From: Staphylococcus kloosii
GTDB lineage: Bacteria > Bacillota > Bacilli > Staphylococcales > Staphylococcaceae
DNA length: 64,000 nt
Direction of reading: 5' to 3'
Assembly (NCBI RefSeq): GCF_003019255.1
Contig: NZ_CP027846.1
Location: forward strand, 2,480,001 to 2,544,000
The position numbers and the translations under genes were made by a program. Shown in pieces: positions 8,263 through 16,326 of this stretch; positions within the stretch are counted from its first letter, which is position 1; each line of letters opens with the position of its first letter. The notes under the pieces were generated by a model. The model did no database searches and was not told the DNA's origin. It saw only the letters and a list, made by a program, of their open reading frames with translations.

Positions 8263-9138
8263 TTATTTATATAGTGCATCACGTAAAGATTTTAAACCAT
8301 CATCAATACGAGGTCCTGGACGTGATATTTGGTCACCATTCACAGCTTTAATTTCGTTATTTTTAACTGCATTTGTTTTTTCAAAACCACCACGTTGTTT
8401 TACCATTTTTTTATAATCTGCTTCGCTCATACCCATTGTCGAAATCATCACATCAGGGTTCTTTTTAATAATACTTTCCTTGCTTACTTTTTTCCATCCT
8501 TCTACAGATGCAAAGTCATTTTTTGCGTGTAATTTCGTTAACATATCATTAAAGAACGTATTTTTACCTGCAGTATAAATTTCAGGTTCGGAAGAAACTT
8601 CCATAAACACTTTTTTCTTAGGTTTATCTTTAGGTACTGATTTTATAACTTTATCAACATTGTGACGTGTTTCTTTAACTAATTTATGTGCTTGTTTTTC
8701 TTTATGTACGACTTTACCTACTTGTTCAAACGACGCATAAGTTTCTTTTAAAGATTGTGCGTCTTTAATATAAACGACTTTCACACCACTTTTTTTCAAT
8801 GACTTAAGTACTTTGCCGTCAGTAGATTTTTGACTTTCATGCGCTAAAATTAAATCTGGTTTCGCTTTAAGTAAAGCTTCTTTGTTTAATTTCATAGCGT
8901 TAAATTTCTTTTTATTTTTGACGTCTTTAGGATAATCGTCTACCGTCGACACACCAACAATTTTTTTAACTAACCCGAGTTTGTATAAAATTTCAGTATT
9001 ACTTGGCATTAATGAAATAATTCTATCGTATGATTTGTTTGATTTATCACTTTGTTTATCATTACTCCCGCCACTACATGCGCTCAGTAACAATACAGCT
9101 GCAACTATTAAAAATAATAAACTTCTTGTTTTTTCCAC
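8263..9138 (-). CDS. Iron-complex/cobalamin-type ABC substrate-binding lipoprotein
   Basis: 291 residues. The N-terminus is a lipoprotein signal with lipobox LLSAC, the Cys at residue 21. The rest is a class III (helical backbone) binding protein of the FhuD/BtuF type: RIISLMPSNTEILYKLG opens lobe 1, followed by VVGVSTVDDYP, KPDLILAHE, a long Lys-rich backbone helix and KKNPDVMISTMG in lobe 2. It would be anchored outside the membrane and deliver an iron complex or cobalamin to the neighbouring FecCD permease. A possible Fur-like site lies about 100 bp upstream (9233-9247). Ligand unknown. Confidence 0.88.
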   Translation of the reverse strand: MEKTRSLLFLIVAAVLLLSACSGGSNDKQSDKSNKSYDRIISLMPSNTEILYKLGLVKKIVGVSTVDDYPKDVKNKKKFNAMKLNKEALLKAKPDLILAHESQKSTDGKVLKSLKKSGVKVVYIKDAQSLKETYASFEQVGKVVHKEKQAHKLVKETRHNVDKVIKSVPKDKPKKKVFMEVSSEPEIYTAGKNTFFNDMLTKLHAKNDFASVEGWKKVSKESIIKKNPDVMISTMGMSEADYKKMVKQRGGFEKTNAVKNNEIKAVNGDQISRPGPRIDDGLKSLRDALYK

Positions 9139-9232
9139 TTTATATTCTCCTATTTTTTAGATTAATTTAATAATATCAAACAATTCAAACGATTTCATTG
9201 CTATTTTTTAATTAAATTAACTATATAAAAAA

Positions 9233-9247
9233 TATAAAATGATTATC
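9233..9247. promoter_or_regulatory. Possible Fur-box-like site
   Basis: The segment reads ATAAAATGATTATCC. By eye it matches about 10 of 14 fixed positions of the 7-1-7 Fur consensus, with the right half-site nearly perfect. It overlaps the 3' end of the MerR gene, about 100 bp before the lipoprotein start. In AT-rich DNA this is weak evidence, but it fits an iron-type transporter. Confidence 0.3.
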
Positions 9248-10004
9248 CTTGTTGCTTCACATAATATTTTATCGCAGCTACTAGATATTCATGAAAATTT
9301 TCAACTCTATTTTTATTTAAGTTGCGCTGAAAACGTTCATCATTGTTATATGTTTCTGCTACATATATTAAAAATTGTTTATCACAATTAGGTACTTGCT
9401 GAGTTAAAATCGTTTCAAGTTTCGGAATAACGCGTGCAATGTCTTCAATACTTTTATTTTCTAATACTAAGTTATTCACTTCATCAAAGAATGCATCAAA
9501 TTGTGCTTTCGTTTGCTGATTGTTTTGTTCACGTTCTCTTTTATTCATGCCTTCTCTTTGTTGATCAAAAGATTGATAGTATTTGGTATTGCCATATTTT
9601 AATTGCGCTTCTTTCATGTATTGTTGGTCCATATTAAACGCTCCTATATTTTCTTCTTCCAACGCTTGTTGTGGTGTGTTTTCAAAGTGTTCATCTAAAA
9701 ATTGTAAAATATGAGTAAATTTATCTCGTTGTTGTTTCACATTATTGTAGCTTGCTTTTAGCATATTATTTTTGGTCTGTACGTCCGCTTCGAAATATAA
9801 CTCGATTTGCGCTAACGACAATCCTAGTTCTTTTAAAAAGATAATCGATTGTAATTTGCGAATATTTGCTGAATCATATAAGCGATAACCATTGCTTTCA
9901 ATATGGTTAGGTATAACGAGCTCGATATCATGATAATAATGCAATGTTCGTTTGCTTATTTGCACGACATCTGCAACTTCTTTAATCGTAAATAATTTTT
10001 TCAT
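9243..10004 (-). CDS. MerR-family regulator with TipAS-like effector domain
   Basis: 253 residues. The N-terminal winged HTH reads FTIKEVADVVQISKRTLHYYHDIELVIPN, followed by the dimerisation coiled coil (residues about 75-115). The C-terminal 140 residues form a TipAS-type domain (YMKEAQLKYGNTKYYQSF, FHEYLVAAIKYY). TipAL/Mta-type regulators bind promoters with long spacers and activate them on binding antibiotics or peptides. A promoter with exactly that geometry lies directly upstream of this gene (10027-10057), which suggests autoregulation. Whether it also controls the downstream iron-binding lipoprotein gene is unknown. Confidence 0.88.
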   Translation of the reverse strand: MKKLFTIKEVADVVQISKRTLHYYHDIELVIPNHIESNGYRLYDSANIRKLQSIIFLKELGLSLAQIELYFEADVQTKNNMLKASYNNVKQQRDKFTHILQFLDEHFENTPQQALEEENIGAFNMDQQYMKEAQLKYGNTKYYQSFDQQREGMNKREREQNNQQTKAQFDAFFDEVNNLVLENKSIEDIARVIPKLETILTQQVPNCDKQFLIYVAETYNNDERFQRNLNKNRVENFHEYLVAAIKYYVKQQG

Positions 10005-10026
10005 GTAAGTTCACCTCTTACTTCAA

Positions 10027-10057
10027 ACTATGCACTATTACGTAACGTTACAGTCAA
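10027..10057 (-). promoter_or_regulatory. MerR-type promoter with 19-bp spacer and palindromic operator
   Basis: On the minus strand, TTGACT (10052-10057) and CATAGT (10027-10032) are separated by 19 bp, the overlong spacing typical of MerR-activated promoters. The spacer starts with GTAACGTTACGTAA, a dyad like those of Mta/TipA-family operators. The predicted transcript starts only 15-20 bases before the merR-like gene. Confidence 0.65.
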
Positions 10058-10063
10058 TAACTA

Positions 10064-10699
10064 TTATCTAATAAAATAACTTTCTAAAAATTGCAGTTTT
10101 TGTTGTTCTTTTTTATTAAAGTATTGCTTACCAAAATTATCTAATAAAGCGTGAAACTCATTAGCATCTTGAGCAGTAAAATGTGCAGGTAATGATACTT
10201 GTTTACGCAATTGTTCATAATTATTCGTGCTATTATAGCCCAATTTATAAAATATTCTGCGTGTATAACTGTCTGGAATAAAGACTGGCACTTCAAAAAT
10301 ATAAACGAGTAATACATCCGCCGTTTCATTACCAACGCCTTTTATGTCTAACAAATTATTTCTCAATTCATCTTGATAATATGCTTTAATTTCTTCATAT
10401 TCATAGTCAAATCTTACCATCCATGTCAGCACAGATTTTATAGTTTGTGCTTTAGCTTTATAAAAGCCACTTGATTTAATTATTTCTTGTAATGCTTCAT
10501 CAGATAATTGCAATATATTATCTGGCGCTAATTGTGTGTGCTGTTCTAAGTTTTCTATGGCAAGGGCCGCGTTTCTCCAATTTGTATTTTGTACTAATAT
10601 CGCCCCTAAAACGATTTCTATTTTAGTTCTAGCCGGCCACCATTGTTGAGGGCCCATATGTTTATATAATATGTGATATAACTCTGTTACATTTAACAT
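10064..10699 (-). CDS. HhH-GPD DNA glycosylase (endonuclease III-like, probably MagIII type)
   Basis: 211 residues. The HhH motif is LDIKGVGNETADVLL, followed by the catalytic-Asp region VFIPDSYTRRIF. Endonuclease III has Lys in the HhH (GxGxKTA); here it is Glu, which fits a monofunctional glycosylase. No Cys occurs in the protein, so the iron-sulphur cluster is absent. The start GPQQWWPARTKIEIVLGAILVQNT closely resembles Helicobacter MagIII 3-methyladenine DNA glycosylase as I remember it. The role is therefore likely excision of alkylated bases in base-excision repair. It lies 87 bp downstream of the argS stop. Confidence 0.82.
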   Translation of the reverse strand: MLNVTELYHILYKHMGPQQWWPARTKIEIVLGAILVQNTNWRNAALAIENLEQHTQLAPDNILQLSDEALQEIIKSSGFYKAKAQTIKSVLTWMVRFDYEYEEIKAYYQDELRNNLLDIKGVGNETADVLLVYIFEVPVFIPDSYTRRIFYKLGYNSTNNYEQLRKQVSLPAHFTAQDANEFHALLDNFGKQYFNKKEQQKLQFLESYFIR

Positions 10700-10785
10700 T
10701 ATTTGTCCTCACTTTGTAGAAAAATAAAAAGACTAAGACACACTTTGATGTCTTAGCCTATATTATCATATTGCTAAAATATGAC

Positions 10786-12453
10786 TTACATTGATTCTGG
10801 TGCTTGAACGCCAACTAAATGCAATGCATTGTGTAACGTTATTTTTACAGCTTCTATTAAAGCAACAAGCGCCTTAGTTTTAGCTTCATCATCAGTCAAC
10901 ACTTTTTCATCGTTGTAGAATTTATGGAAGTGTGAAGCTAAATCTTGGATATAATTTGTAATACGATGAGGTGCTCTATGACTTGCTGCACTTTCAATAG
11001 TAGGTTCAAAGTCAGCTACTTTTTTCAACAATTCAATTGCTTTATCGTTCGTAATCAATGATAAGTCTGCGTCTACAGACGGTTTAACACCTCTATCTGC
11101 TGCTTGTTTTAAAATTGAACAAATACGTGCGTGTGCATATTGCGCATAGTAAACAGGATTATCTTGTGATTCTTGTTTAGCTAATTCCATATCAAAATCA
11201 AAATGAGTATCAGAACTACGCATAGTTAAGAAGTAACGTGCTGCATCAACGCCTACTTCATCCATAATTTCACGTAACGTAATAGCATTACCTGTACGTT
11301 TACTCATTTTTACTTCTTGGCCATCTTGCATTAAACGTACAATTTGCATGATTTGAATTTCTAAACGATCACTATCTACGCCAAATGTTTCCATTGAAGC
11401 TTTTAGACGGTTAATATAACCATGATGATCTGCACCAAATAGGTCAATTAAAATATCGTTACCACGTTGTATTTTATCGAAATGATAAGCGATATCTGGC
11501 AAGAAATAAGTGTAAGTGCCATCTTGTTTTATTAATACTCTGTCTTTATCATCTTTAAAGTCAGTAGTACGTAACCAAGTAGCGCCGTCTTTTTCATATG
11601 TGTAACCTAAATCTGCCATTTTATTTAACACTTCAGTAATTTCATTTTGTTCATAAAGTGACGTTTCGCTAAACCAACTATCATAATTGATATTGAAATC
11701 TGCTAAGTCTTTTCTTAATTTTTCCATTTCATAAGAAACACCTAGTTGTCTAAATGTTTTAACACGTTCATCTTCTGGTAAATCTTTAAGTTCTGGTTGT
11801 TTCTCTGCTAAATCTTTACCAATATTAATAATATCTTTACCATGATAACCATCTGCAGGCATTTCGTGACTCGTATCACCTAATGCTTCAAAATAGCGTG
11901 CTTCAATTGAACGTGCTAAATTTGTAATTTGATTACCCGCATCATTAATGTAATATTCTCTCGTTACATCATATCCTGCCGCTTCTAATAAATTACATAA
12001 CGTGTCACCTACTGCGGCGTTACGTGCATGACCAATATGTAAATCTCCAGTTGGATTGGCTGACACATATTCTACTAGTACACGTTCTTTACTATTAGGA
12101 GCTACGCGACCAAAATTATCGCCTTTATTAATAGCTTCTGGTATCACTTCAGTCAAATATGAATTATCTAAATAAAAGTTAATAAATCCAGGTCCTGCAA
12201 TAGCTACTTCTTTGACGTGTGCTTTTGTAGTATCTAAGTTATCAACGATAGCTTGTGCAATTTCACGAGGATTACGTTTAGCTAATTTAGTTAATACCAT
12301 TGCGATATTTGAAGCATAATCTCCATTTTTATTATCTTTTGGTGTTTCAATTTTAACTTCAGGCATCTCACTCGCATCAATAAGTTGAGCCTGTTCGATG
12401 CTATTTTTAATTTCATCAATAAGTGTCTGTTTCACTTGATCAATTATGTTCAT
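10786..12453 (-). CDS. argS: Arginyl-tRNA synthetase
   Basis: About 555 residues, the normal length for bacterial class I ArgRS. The N-terminal additional domain (about 1-110) is followed by the catalytic core with the HIGH motif in GDLHIGHARNAAVGD and the KMSKR motif in VKMSKRTGN. The C-terminal anticodon-binding domain ends HNALHLVGVQAPESM. It charges tRNA-Arg in the cytoplasm. ATG 12453 is chosen because AAGGAG lies about 10 bases upstream and the product then starts MNIIDQVKQ like known ArgRS; the frame stays open further upstream but overlaps the preceding gene. It overlaps the end of the DUF1934 gene by 14 bp, so the two are translationally linked. Confidence 0.96.
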   Translation of the reverse strand: MNIIDQVKQTLIDEIKNSIEQAQLIDASEMPEVKIETPKDNKNGDYASNIAMVLTKLAKRNPREIAQAIVDNLDTTKAHVKEVAIAGPGFINFYLDNSYLTEVIPEAINKGDNFGRVAPNSKERVLVEYVSANPTGDLHIGHARNAAVGDTLCNLLEAAGYDVTREYYINDAGNQITNLARSIEARYFEALGDTSHEMPADGYHGKDIINIGKDLAEKQPELKDLPEDERVKTFRQLGVSYEMEKLRKDLADFNINYDSWFSETSLYEQNEITEVLNKMADLGYTYEKDGATWLRTTDFKDDKDRVLIKQDGTYTYFLPDIAYHFDKIQRGNDILIDLFGADHHGYINRLKASMETFGVDSDRLEIQIMQIVRLMQDGQEVKMSKRTGNAITLREIMDEVGVDAARYFLTMRSSDTHFDFDMELAKQESQDNPVYYAQYAHARICSILKQAADRGVKPSVDADLSLITNDKAIELLKKVADFEPTIESAASHRAPHRITNYIQDLASHFHKFYNDEKVLTDDEAKTKALVALIEAVKITLHNALHLVGVQAPESM

Positions 12454-12880
12454 TTTCACTTTGCTCCTTATAAGTAATTTCAAATTGGTATGTGCCCATT
12501 TTTTCTTCCTCTTGCCATAGATCATAATGTACTTTTAATTTTCCACCATGGTCCGTTACAAAATGTAAAATAGAGTGTGTACGCACTGTCAATGGTATAC
12601 GTCCGCCACCTACTTCATATAACGTAAAAGTATCTTCACCTTCAACAAAATGAAGATTCATATTAATATCACCTTTACGTATAATTTTTACGCCCGATTG
12701 TTCAATTTTAATCGTAACTTTCACTGTGGCGTCATCGATAACTTCTTGATAACGTATAAATTCAGCGTTACGTTTTGACCAAGTTCCATGAGTTTTAAAT
12801 GAAAACTTATTCTTTTCATCTAATTGTTTAACCACTTGTTTTGTTTGTATGTCCACATTGTAGTCCAATGCTCGTTTCAC
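12440..12880 (-). CDS. DUF1934/YwiB-family beta-barrel protein
   Basis: About 146 residues, predicted mostly beta-strand, with VTIKIEQSGVKIIRKGDINMNLHF and the C-terminal YQFEITYKEQ. It matches the YwiB (DUF1934) family that precedes argS in many Bacillales; the function is unknown. No ATG is available. I prefer GTG 12880 because an extended -10 promoter at 12908-12916 would start transcription close to 12901, which excludes the GTG at 12904. The ribosome site is weak, so the start is uncertain. It forms an operon with argS. Confidence 0.78.
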   Translation of the reverse strand: MKRALDYNVDIQTKQVVKQLDEKNKFSFKTHGTWSKRNAEFIRYQEVIDDATVKVTIKIEQSGVKIIRKGDINMNLHFVEGEDTFTLYEVGGGRIPLTVRTHSILHFVTDHGGKLKVHYDLWQEEEKMGTYQFEITYKEQSENEHN

Positions 12881-12907
12881 CCTAATCTCATTAAAATAAT
12901 ACACACA

Positions 12908-12916
12908 ATTATAGCA
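12908..12916 (-). promoter_or_regulatory. Extended -10 promoter of the DUF1934-argS operon
   Basis: On the minus strand the sequence TGCTATAAT gives a perfect TATAAT at 12908-12913 preceded by the TGn extension. The -35 region (TGTATT-like) is poor, as is usual for extended -10 promoters. Confidence 0.6.
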
Positions 12917-12960
12917 TAATTTATATATGCAATACAGTTGTGATATTGTCTAGCAATAAA

Positions 12961-13091
12961 AAGAAGCTAAGTATAAATTAAGTCAGCTACACATAAGAGT
13001 TCAACTAAACGTTTATCGTTCGTTGAATATTAGTTATAGCCAAACTACCTTAGCTTTAAAAATTTACTCTAAGATATTTACTTAGCTTCTT
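12961..13091 (-). ncRNA. Structured 3' UTR or candidate small RNA with long-range closing stem
   Basis: AAGAAGCTAAGTA (12961-12973) is exactly complementary to TACTTAGCTTCTT (13079-13091), 105 bases apart. Read on the minus strand the closing stem is followed by TTTTTATT, like an intrinsic terminator. Inside lies a second hairpin at 13000-13027, where TTCAAC and AACG pair with CGTT and GTTGAA. It follows the YwhD-family gene by only 6 bp. It could be that gene's elaborate terminator or a processed RNA. Confidence 0.5.
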
Positions 13092-13096
13092 GTATT

Positions 13097-13609
13097 TTAT
13101 TCTGTTGCTAACGCTTGATGTAATTCTTCGGTAGAATTGTTCCACATTTCAGCATTATGTTGTGCTAAAAATTCTCTTAAGACCTTTTTATTGTCGTCAC
13201 CAATTTGATCAACAACAATTTGTCGTTTCATTGATTTATCCATCATGTTTACATGTTCAGGCATACTCTTATACCCACGTCTAATTTTTTTGTTAACCAT
13301 TAAGTAACAAGCTGTTACCCCAGCATAATAAGGTCCGTGTTCGCCACGTTCAGTCGTAACCCAACATAACCAATATTCTTTAGCACCTTCTACATCTACT
13401 GTCTCTTTTTCTTTAATCCATTTCACGCCTTTTTCGACGCTAGCACGTGCATGCATACCACCAATATCAATAAATGCCTCTTTGTTTTCTACATCTATAA
13501 ATACTGGCGCGATATTATCTAAACTAATGGAACCTATATTTGTTCCTTTATGCCCATCAAGCGGGTCATTTTTTATAATATTAAATTTAAAGCCGTTATT
13601 TTCAGCCAC
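13097..13609 (-). CDS. YwhD-family protein
   Basis: About 170 residues with the conserved opening KNDPLDGHKGTNIGSISLDNI and IDIGGMHARASVEKGVKW, typical of the YwhD family of Bacillales (function not established). I start at GTG 13609, seven to eight bases after GGAGGT; the product then begins (V/M)AENNGFKFNII, which lines up with Bacillus YwhD. An open frame 33 bases further upstream encodes the ribosome site itself. It is probably transcribed alone and followed by the structured region 12961-13091. Confidence 0.82.
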   Translation of the reverse strand: MAENNGFKFNIIKNDPLDGHKGTNIGSISLDNIAPVFIDVENKEAFIDIGGMHARASVEKGVKWIKEKETVDVEGAKEYWLCWVTTERGEHGPYYAGVTACYLMVNKKIRRGYKSMPEHVNMMDKSMKRQIVVDQIGDDNKKVLREFLAQHNAEMWNNSTEELHQALATE

Positions 13610-13683
13610 TAGGTGTGCACCTCCAATATTTATCTTTATCACTTATTGCAATCTTAAAATATCTCGTTATACATAACAATATT

Positions 13684-14982
13684 TTAGTTCAATTCATTTA
13701 AAATACTTATAATTGCGTTACGTACATTATCGTCTGTAACATCGCTAATTAATTCTTTCGGATAATAAAGTTTATAGTCTTCTCGATTAATTCCAGTAAT
13801 GCTAGAGATGACCAAGGATTCATTACTTATTTCTCTAATTGTGCCATTTCTTCTAAGCAAATGGATCGGTTGGCGGTTAGAACCCGGACGATCATAATCA
13901 TATGGTAAATCAGTGAATGATTCACTTACGAAGTAATAGTTAGGATCTATTCCTGCTTGTACAAATAAATCAGTTAGTTCCGTTATTGTAATAATTGAAC
14001 CGTCAAATGGCATATATTTAAATAAGTCTCTATTAATAAATCTACGTGCTAAATCACTTAAGATGGCGTCGTCTTCATTTACCCAGGCTTTTAAATAATA
14101 TTGCACTACCACTTCATCCAAATCGACATATTGTGCAATAGTTACCGTTTCCTCAAAGAAAGGAATAAAGTCAGTTGGGTACATTTTAAACTGATACCCC
14201 TCATTGTAAAGTTGTTTAGCGCGTTTCAAACAGTTATTTAATAATACTTCCCCGCCTCTACTAACAGGATGGAAGTATATTTGCCAATACATTTGATAAC
14301 GACTCATAATGAAATTTTCTACAGCGTGCATACCACTCTCTTTAATTAATACCTCATCTTTAGATGGACGCATTAATCTCAAAATACGTTCCATATCAAA
14401 TTGACCGTAAGAAACGCCTGTAAAATAAGCATCTCTTTGTAAATAGTCCATTCTATCAGCATCAATTTGTGAAGATATCATTGAAATAACTAACTTATTG
14501 TCATGCGTTTTATTTATTACATCTGCCACTTCTTGTGGAAAAGTTGGTGAAACACGTGACAGCACTTCATTTACTTCTGTTGGACCTGTAATAATAGCTT
14601 GAGTGAATGCTTCATGGTCTGTATTAAATATTTTTTCAAAACTATGAGAAAACGGACCATGACCTAAATCGTGCAACAACGCTGCACACAAAGCTAGAGG
14701 CGCATCTTTATCATCCCACGCCTCTCTACCAGAAAATGATTCATCTATTAGTCGACGTACGATTTCATATACACCTAATGAGTGACCAAAACGGCTATGC
14801 TCTGCAGTATGAAATGATAGATATAAGGTTCCTAACTGTTTAATTCTTCTCAAGCGTTGAAACTCTTTCGTTTTAATCAAATCCCAAATAATTTGATTTT
14901 TCACATGAATATATCTATGAATAGGATCTTTAAATACTTTTTCTTCTGGTAATTGTTGTGAAGCATATGTTGAATAAGTCAA
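13684..14982 (-). CDS. HD-domain phosphohydrolase (YwfO type)
   Basis: About 432 residues. The HD metal-site residues are in HSRFGHSLGVYE (near residue 60) and the HD pair in ALLHDLGHGPFSHSFE, with a later Asp in SSQIDADRMDYLQRDA. The family is related to dNTP triphosphohydrolases (Bacillus YwfO, Enterococcus EF1143); the physiological substrate here is not proven. TTG 14982 is chosen as start because AGGAGG lies five to nine bases before it, and the GTG at 15000 precedes that site. The GNAT gene ends 26 bp upstream, suggesting co-transcription. Confidence 0.88.
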   Translation of the reverse strand: MTYSTYASQQLPEEKVFKDPIHRYIHVKNQIIWDLIKTKEFQRLRRIKQLGTLYLSFHTAEHSRFGHSLGVYEIVRRLIDESFSGREAWDDKDAPLALCAALLHDLGHGPFSHSFEKIFNTDHEAFTQAIITGPTEVNEVLSRVSPTFPQEVADVINKTHDNKLVISMISSQIDADRMDYLQRDAYFTGVSYGQFDMERILRLMRPSKDEVLIKESGMHAVENFIMSRYQMYWQIYFHPVSRGGEVLLNNCLKRAKQLYNEGYQFKMYPTDFIPFFEETVTIAQYVDLDEVVVQYYLKAWVNEDDAILSDLARRFINRDLFKYMPFDGSIITITELTDLFVQAGIDPNYYFVSESFTDLPYDYDRPGSNRQPIHLLRRNGTIREISNESLVISSITGINREDYKLYYPKELISDVTDDNVRNAIISILNELN

Positions 14983-15008
14983 ATTTGTCCTCCTGTTCAC
15001 TCACAATG

Positions 15009-15488
15009 TTAATTTAACGTTTTATACATTAACGCTAAATTCATCGTTTCACCATACATAACATGATTATAAGAGCGTAAAATTTCAAATCCTTTATTTT
15101 TATAGAAACTTACGGCTTCTTCATTTTGATTATCAACTTCAAGATAAACTTCGTTATACTGACCTTTGAATTGTGCTAATCCTTGGTCTAGTAACTCTGA
15201 ACCATAACCGTGATGTTGTGAAACTGGTGTTACGTAATGTGCTGATAAATAAAGTTCTTTTCCATAAATAAAATTGGCAAAGCCAATAATTTCATTATCC
15301 GCTTCGACAACGAGGAAAAGTTGTTCTTGTAATCTTTTATTTAAGTGTTGTTCATTATATGAAGCAGCTAACAAATCATTTACTGTTGTAGCTGCGTATA
15401 TGTTTAAATAAGTGTTATACCAAGCTTTTGTTGCGACATCTCTGATGCCTAAAACATCATTTGGCGTTGCCTTTCTAACTGTATACAT
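15009..15488 (-). CDS. GNAT-family N-acetyltransferase
   Basis: 159 residues with the GNAT fold: MYTVRKATPNDVLGIRDVATKAW opens the domain. The acetyl-CoA loop is VSQHHGYGSELLDQGLAQF, matching the Q/RxxGxG/A pattern, and EVDNQNEEAVSFYKNKGFEI is the C-terminal motif B. It transfers an acetyl group from acetyl-CoA to an unknown amine. Together with the HD-domain gene 26 bp downstream it probably forms an operon. Confidence 0.85.
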   Translation of the reverse strand: MYTVRKATPNDVLGIRDVATKAWYNTYLNIYAATTVNDLLAASYNEQHLNKRLQEQLFLVVEADNEIIGFANFIYGKELYLSAHYVTPVSQHHGYGSELLDQGLAQFKGQYNEVYLEVDNQNEEAVSFYKNKGFEILRSYNHVMYGETMNLALMYKTLN

Positions 15489-15683
15489 GTTGTTGTCCCC
15501 CTATGAGATATAGGCTAATAATGTATTTATTATAACATAATTCTAATATGCAAAATATAATATTCAATTAAACTATTGTTGTAAAAGTCCATTAGTAAAA
15601 ATAAAACCGTTTGTATAATCATGTTATTAAGAAATTGGTGCCATTTTATTTGAAAAAATTAGCAATGATAATTTTTTCAAATA

Positions 15684-15728
15684 AAAAACTCGGCTCAATT
15701 GTGACATACATTATCATTGAACCGAGAG
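15684..15728 (-). terminator. Terminator of the oxidoreductase operon
   Basis: CTCGGCTCAAT (15689-15699) pairs with ATTGAACCGAG (15716-15726). On the minus strand the stem is followed by TTTTTTATTTG. Confidence 0.88.
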
Positions 15729-15768
15729 TGTATAACATATTTATATGATGATTGTTGTTTGCATTACC

Positions 15769-16305
15769 TTATTTTAAAGTTTCTTGCCATTCTCTAGCGC
15801 GATTTAAGGCATATGAATCTTTAGTAATATCGCCAGGTCTTTCGGCTGTACCTATGATATAACCTTTTAATTGACCTCCTAAAAACTCTAAAGCGTATTT
15901 CATTTGCGAAATACATGGTTTTGCTTTTACTTTAGGGAAATCTCCGCCTACTAATATTAATCTAAAATCTTTCGTAGCCATTTGTTCTTTAAAATCTGAA
16001 TAACGTTTATCTACCATCGTTTCAGACCAGTGATCAATAAATGCTTTCATCGACGCAGATACACTATACCAATATACTGGTGATGCAAAAATTACTGTGT
16101 CACTAGCTAACACTTTATCGATAATTTTTTGATAATCGTCTGGATAACTTTCAATTGAACCTTCTTCGTGTCTCATATCTCTTACTGGATTAAGTTGATA
16201 TTGCGTTAAATCAATCCATTCATAGTCATGTCCTTCTAATGCAAATCGAGCTAGTTGGGCAGTATTGCCTTCTGGTCTACTACCTCCAAACAAAACTGTA
16301 ATCAT
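15769..16305 (-). CDS. NAD(P)H-dependent FMN oxidoreductase, flavodoxin fold
   Basis: 178 residues. The N-terminal LFGGSRPEGNTAQLARFAL is a flavodoxin-like phosphate-binding loop, and ASPVYWYSVSASMKAFIDHW is the typical FMN/quinone-site segment of the NADPH-dependent FMN reductase family. Such enzymes reduce quinones, nitro or azo compounds. The gene ends at a strong terminator and starts 21 bp after the aldo/keto reductase stop, so the two redox genes are probably one transcript. Substrate unknown. Confidence 0.85.
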   Translation of the reverse strand: MITVLFGGSRPEGNTAQLARFALEGHDYEWIDLTQYQLNPVRDMRHEEGSIESYPDDYQKIIDKVLASDTVIFASPVYWYSVSASMKAFIDHWSETMVDKRYSDFKEQMATKDFRLILVGGDFPKVKAKPCISQMKYALEFLGGQLKGYIIGTAERPGDITKDSYALNRAREWQETLK

Positions 16306-16326
16306 AATATACTCCTTTGTTTTTAT

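Noticed and set aside
12440..12904. A T-box or other riboswitch before argS
   Set aside because: No T-box sequence or specifier stem is visible; the gene directly upstream overlaps argS.
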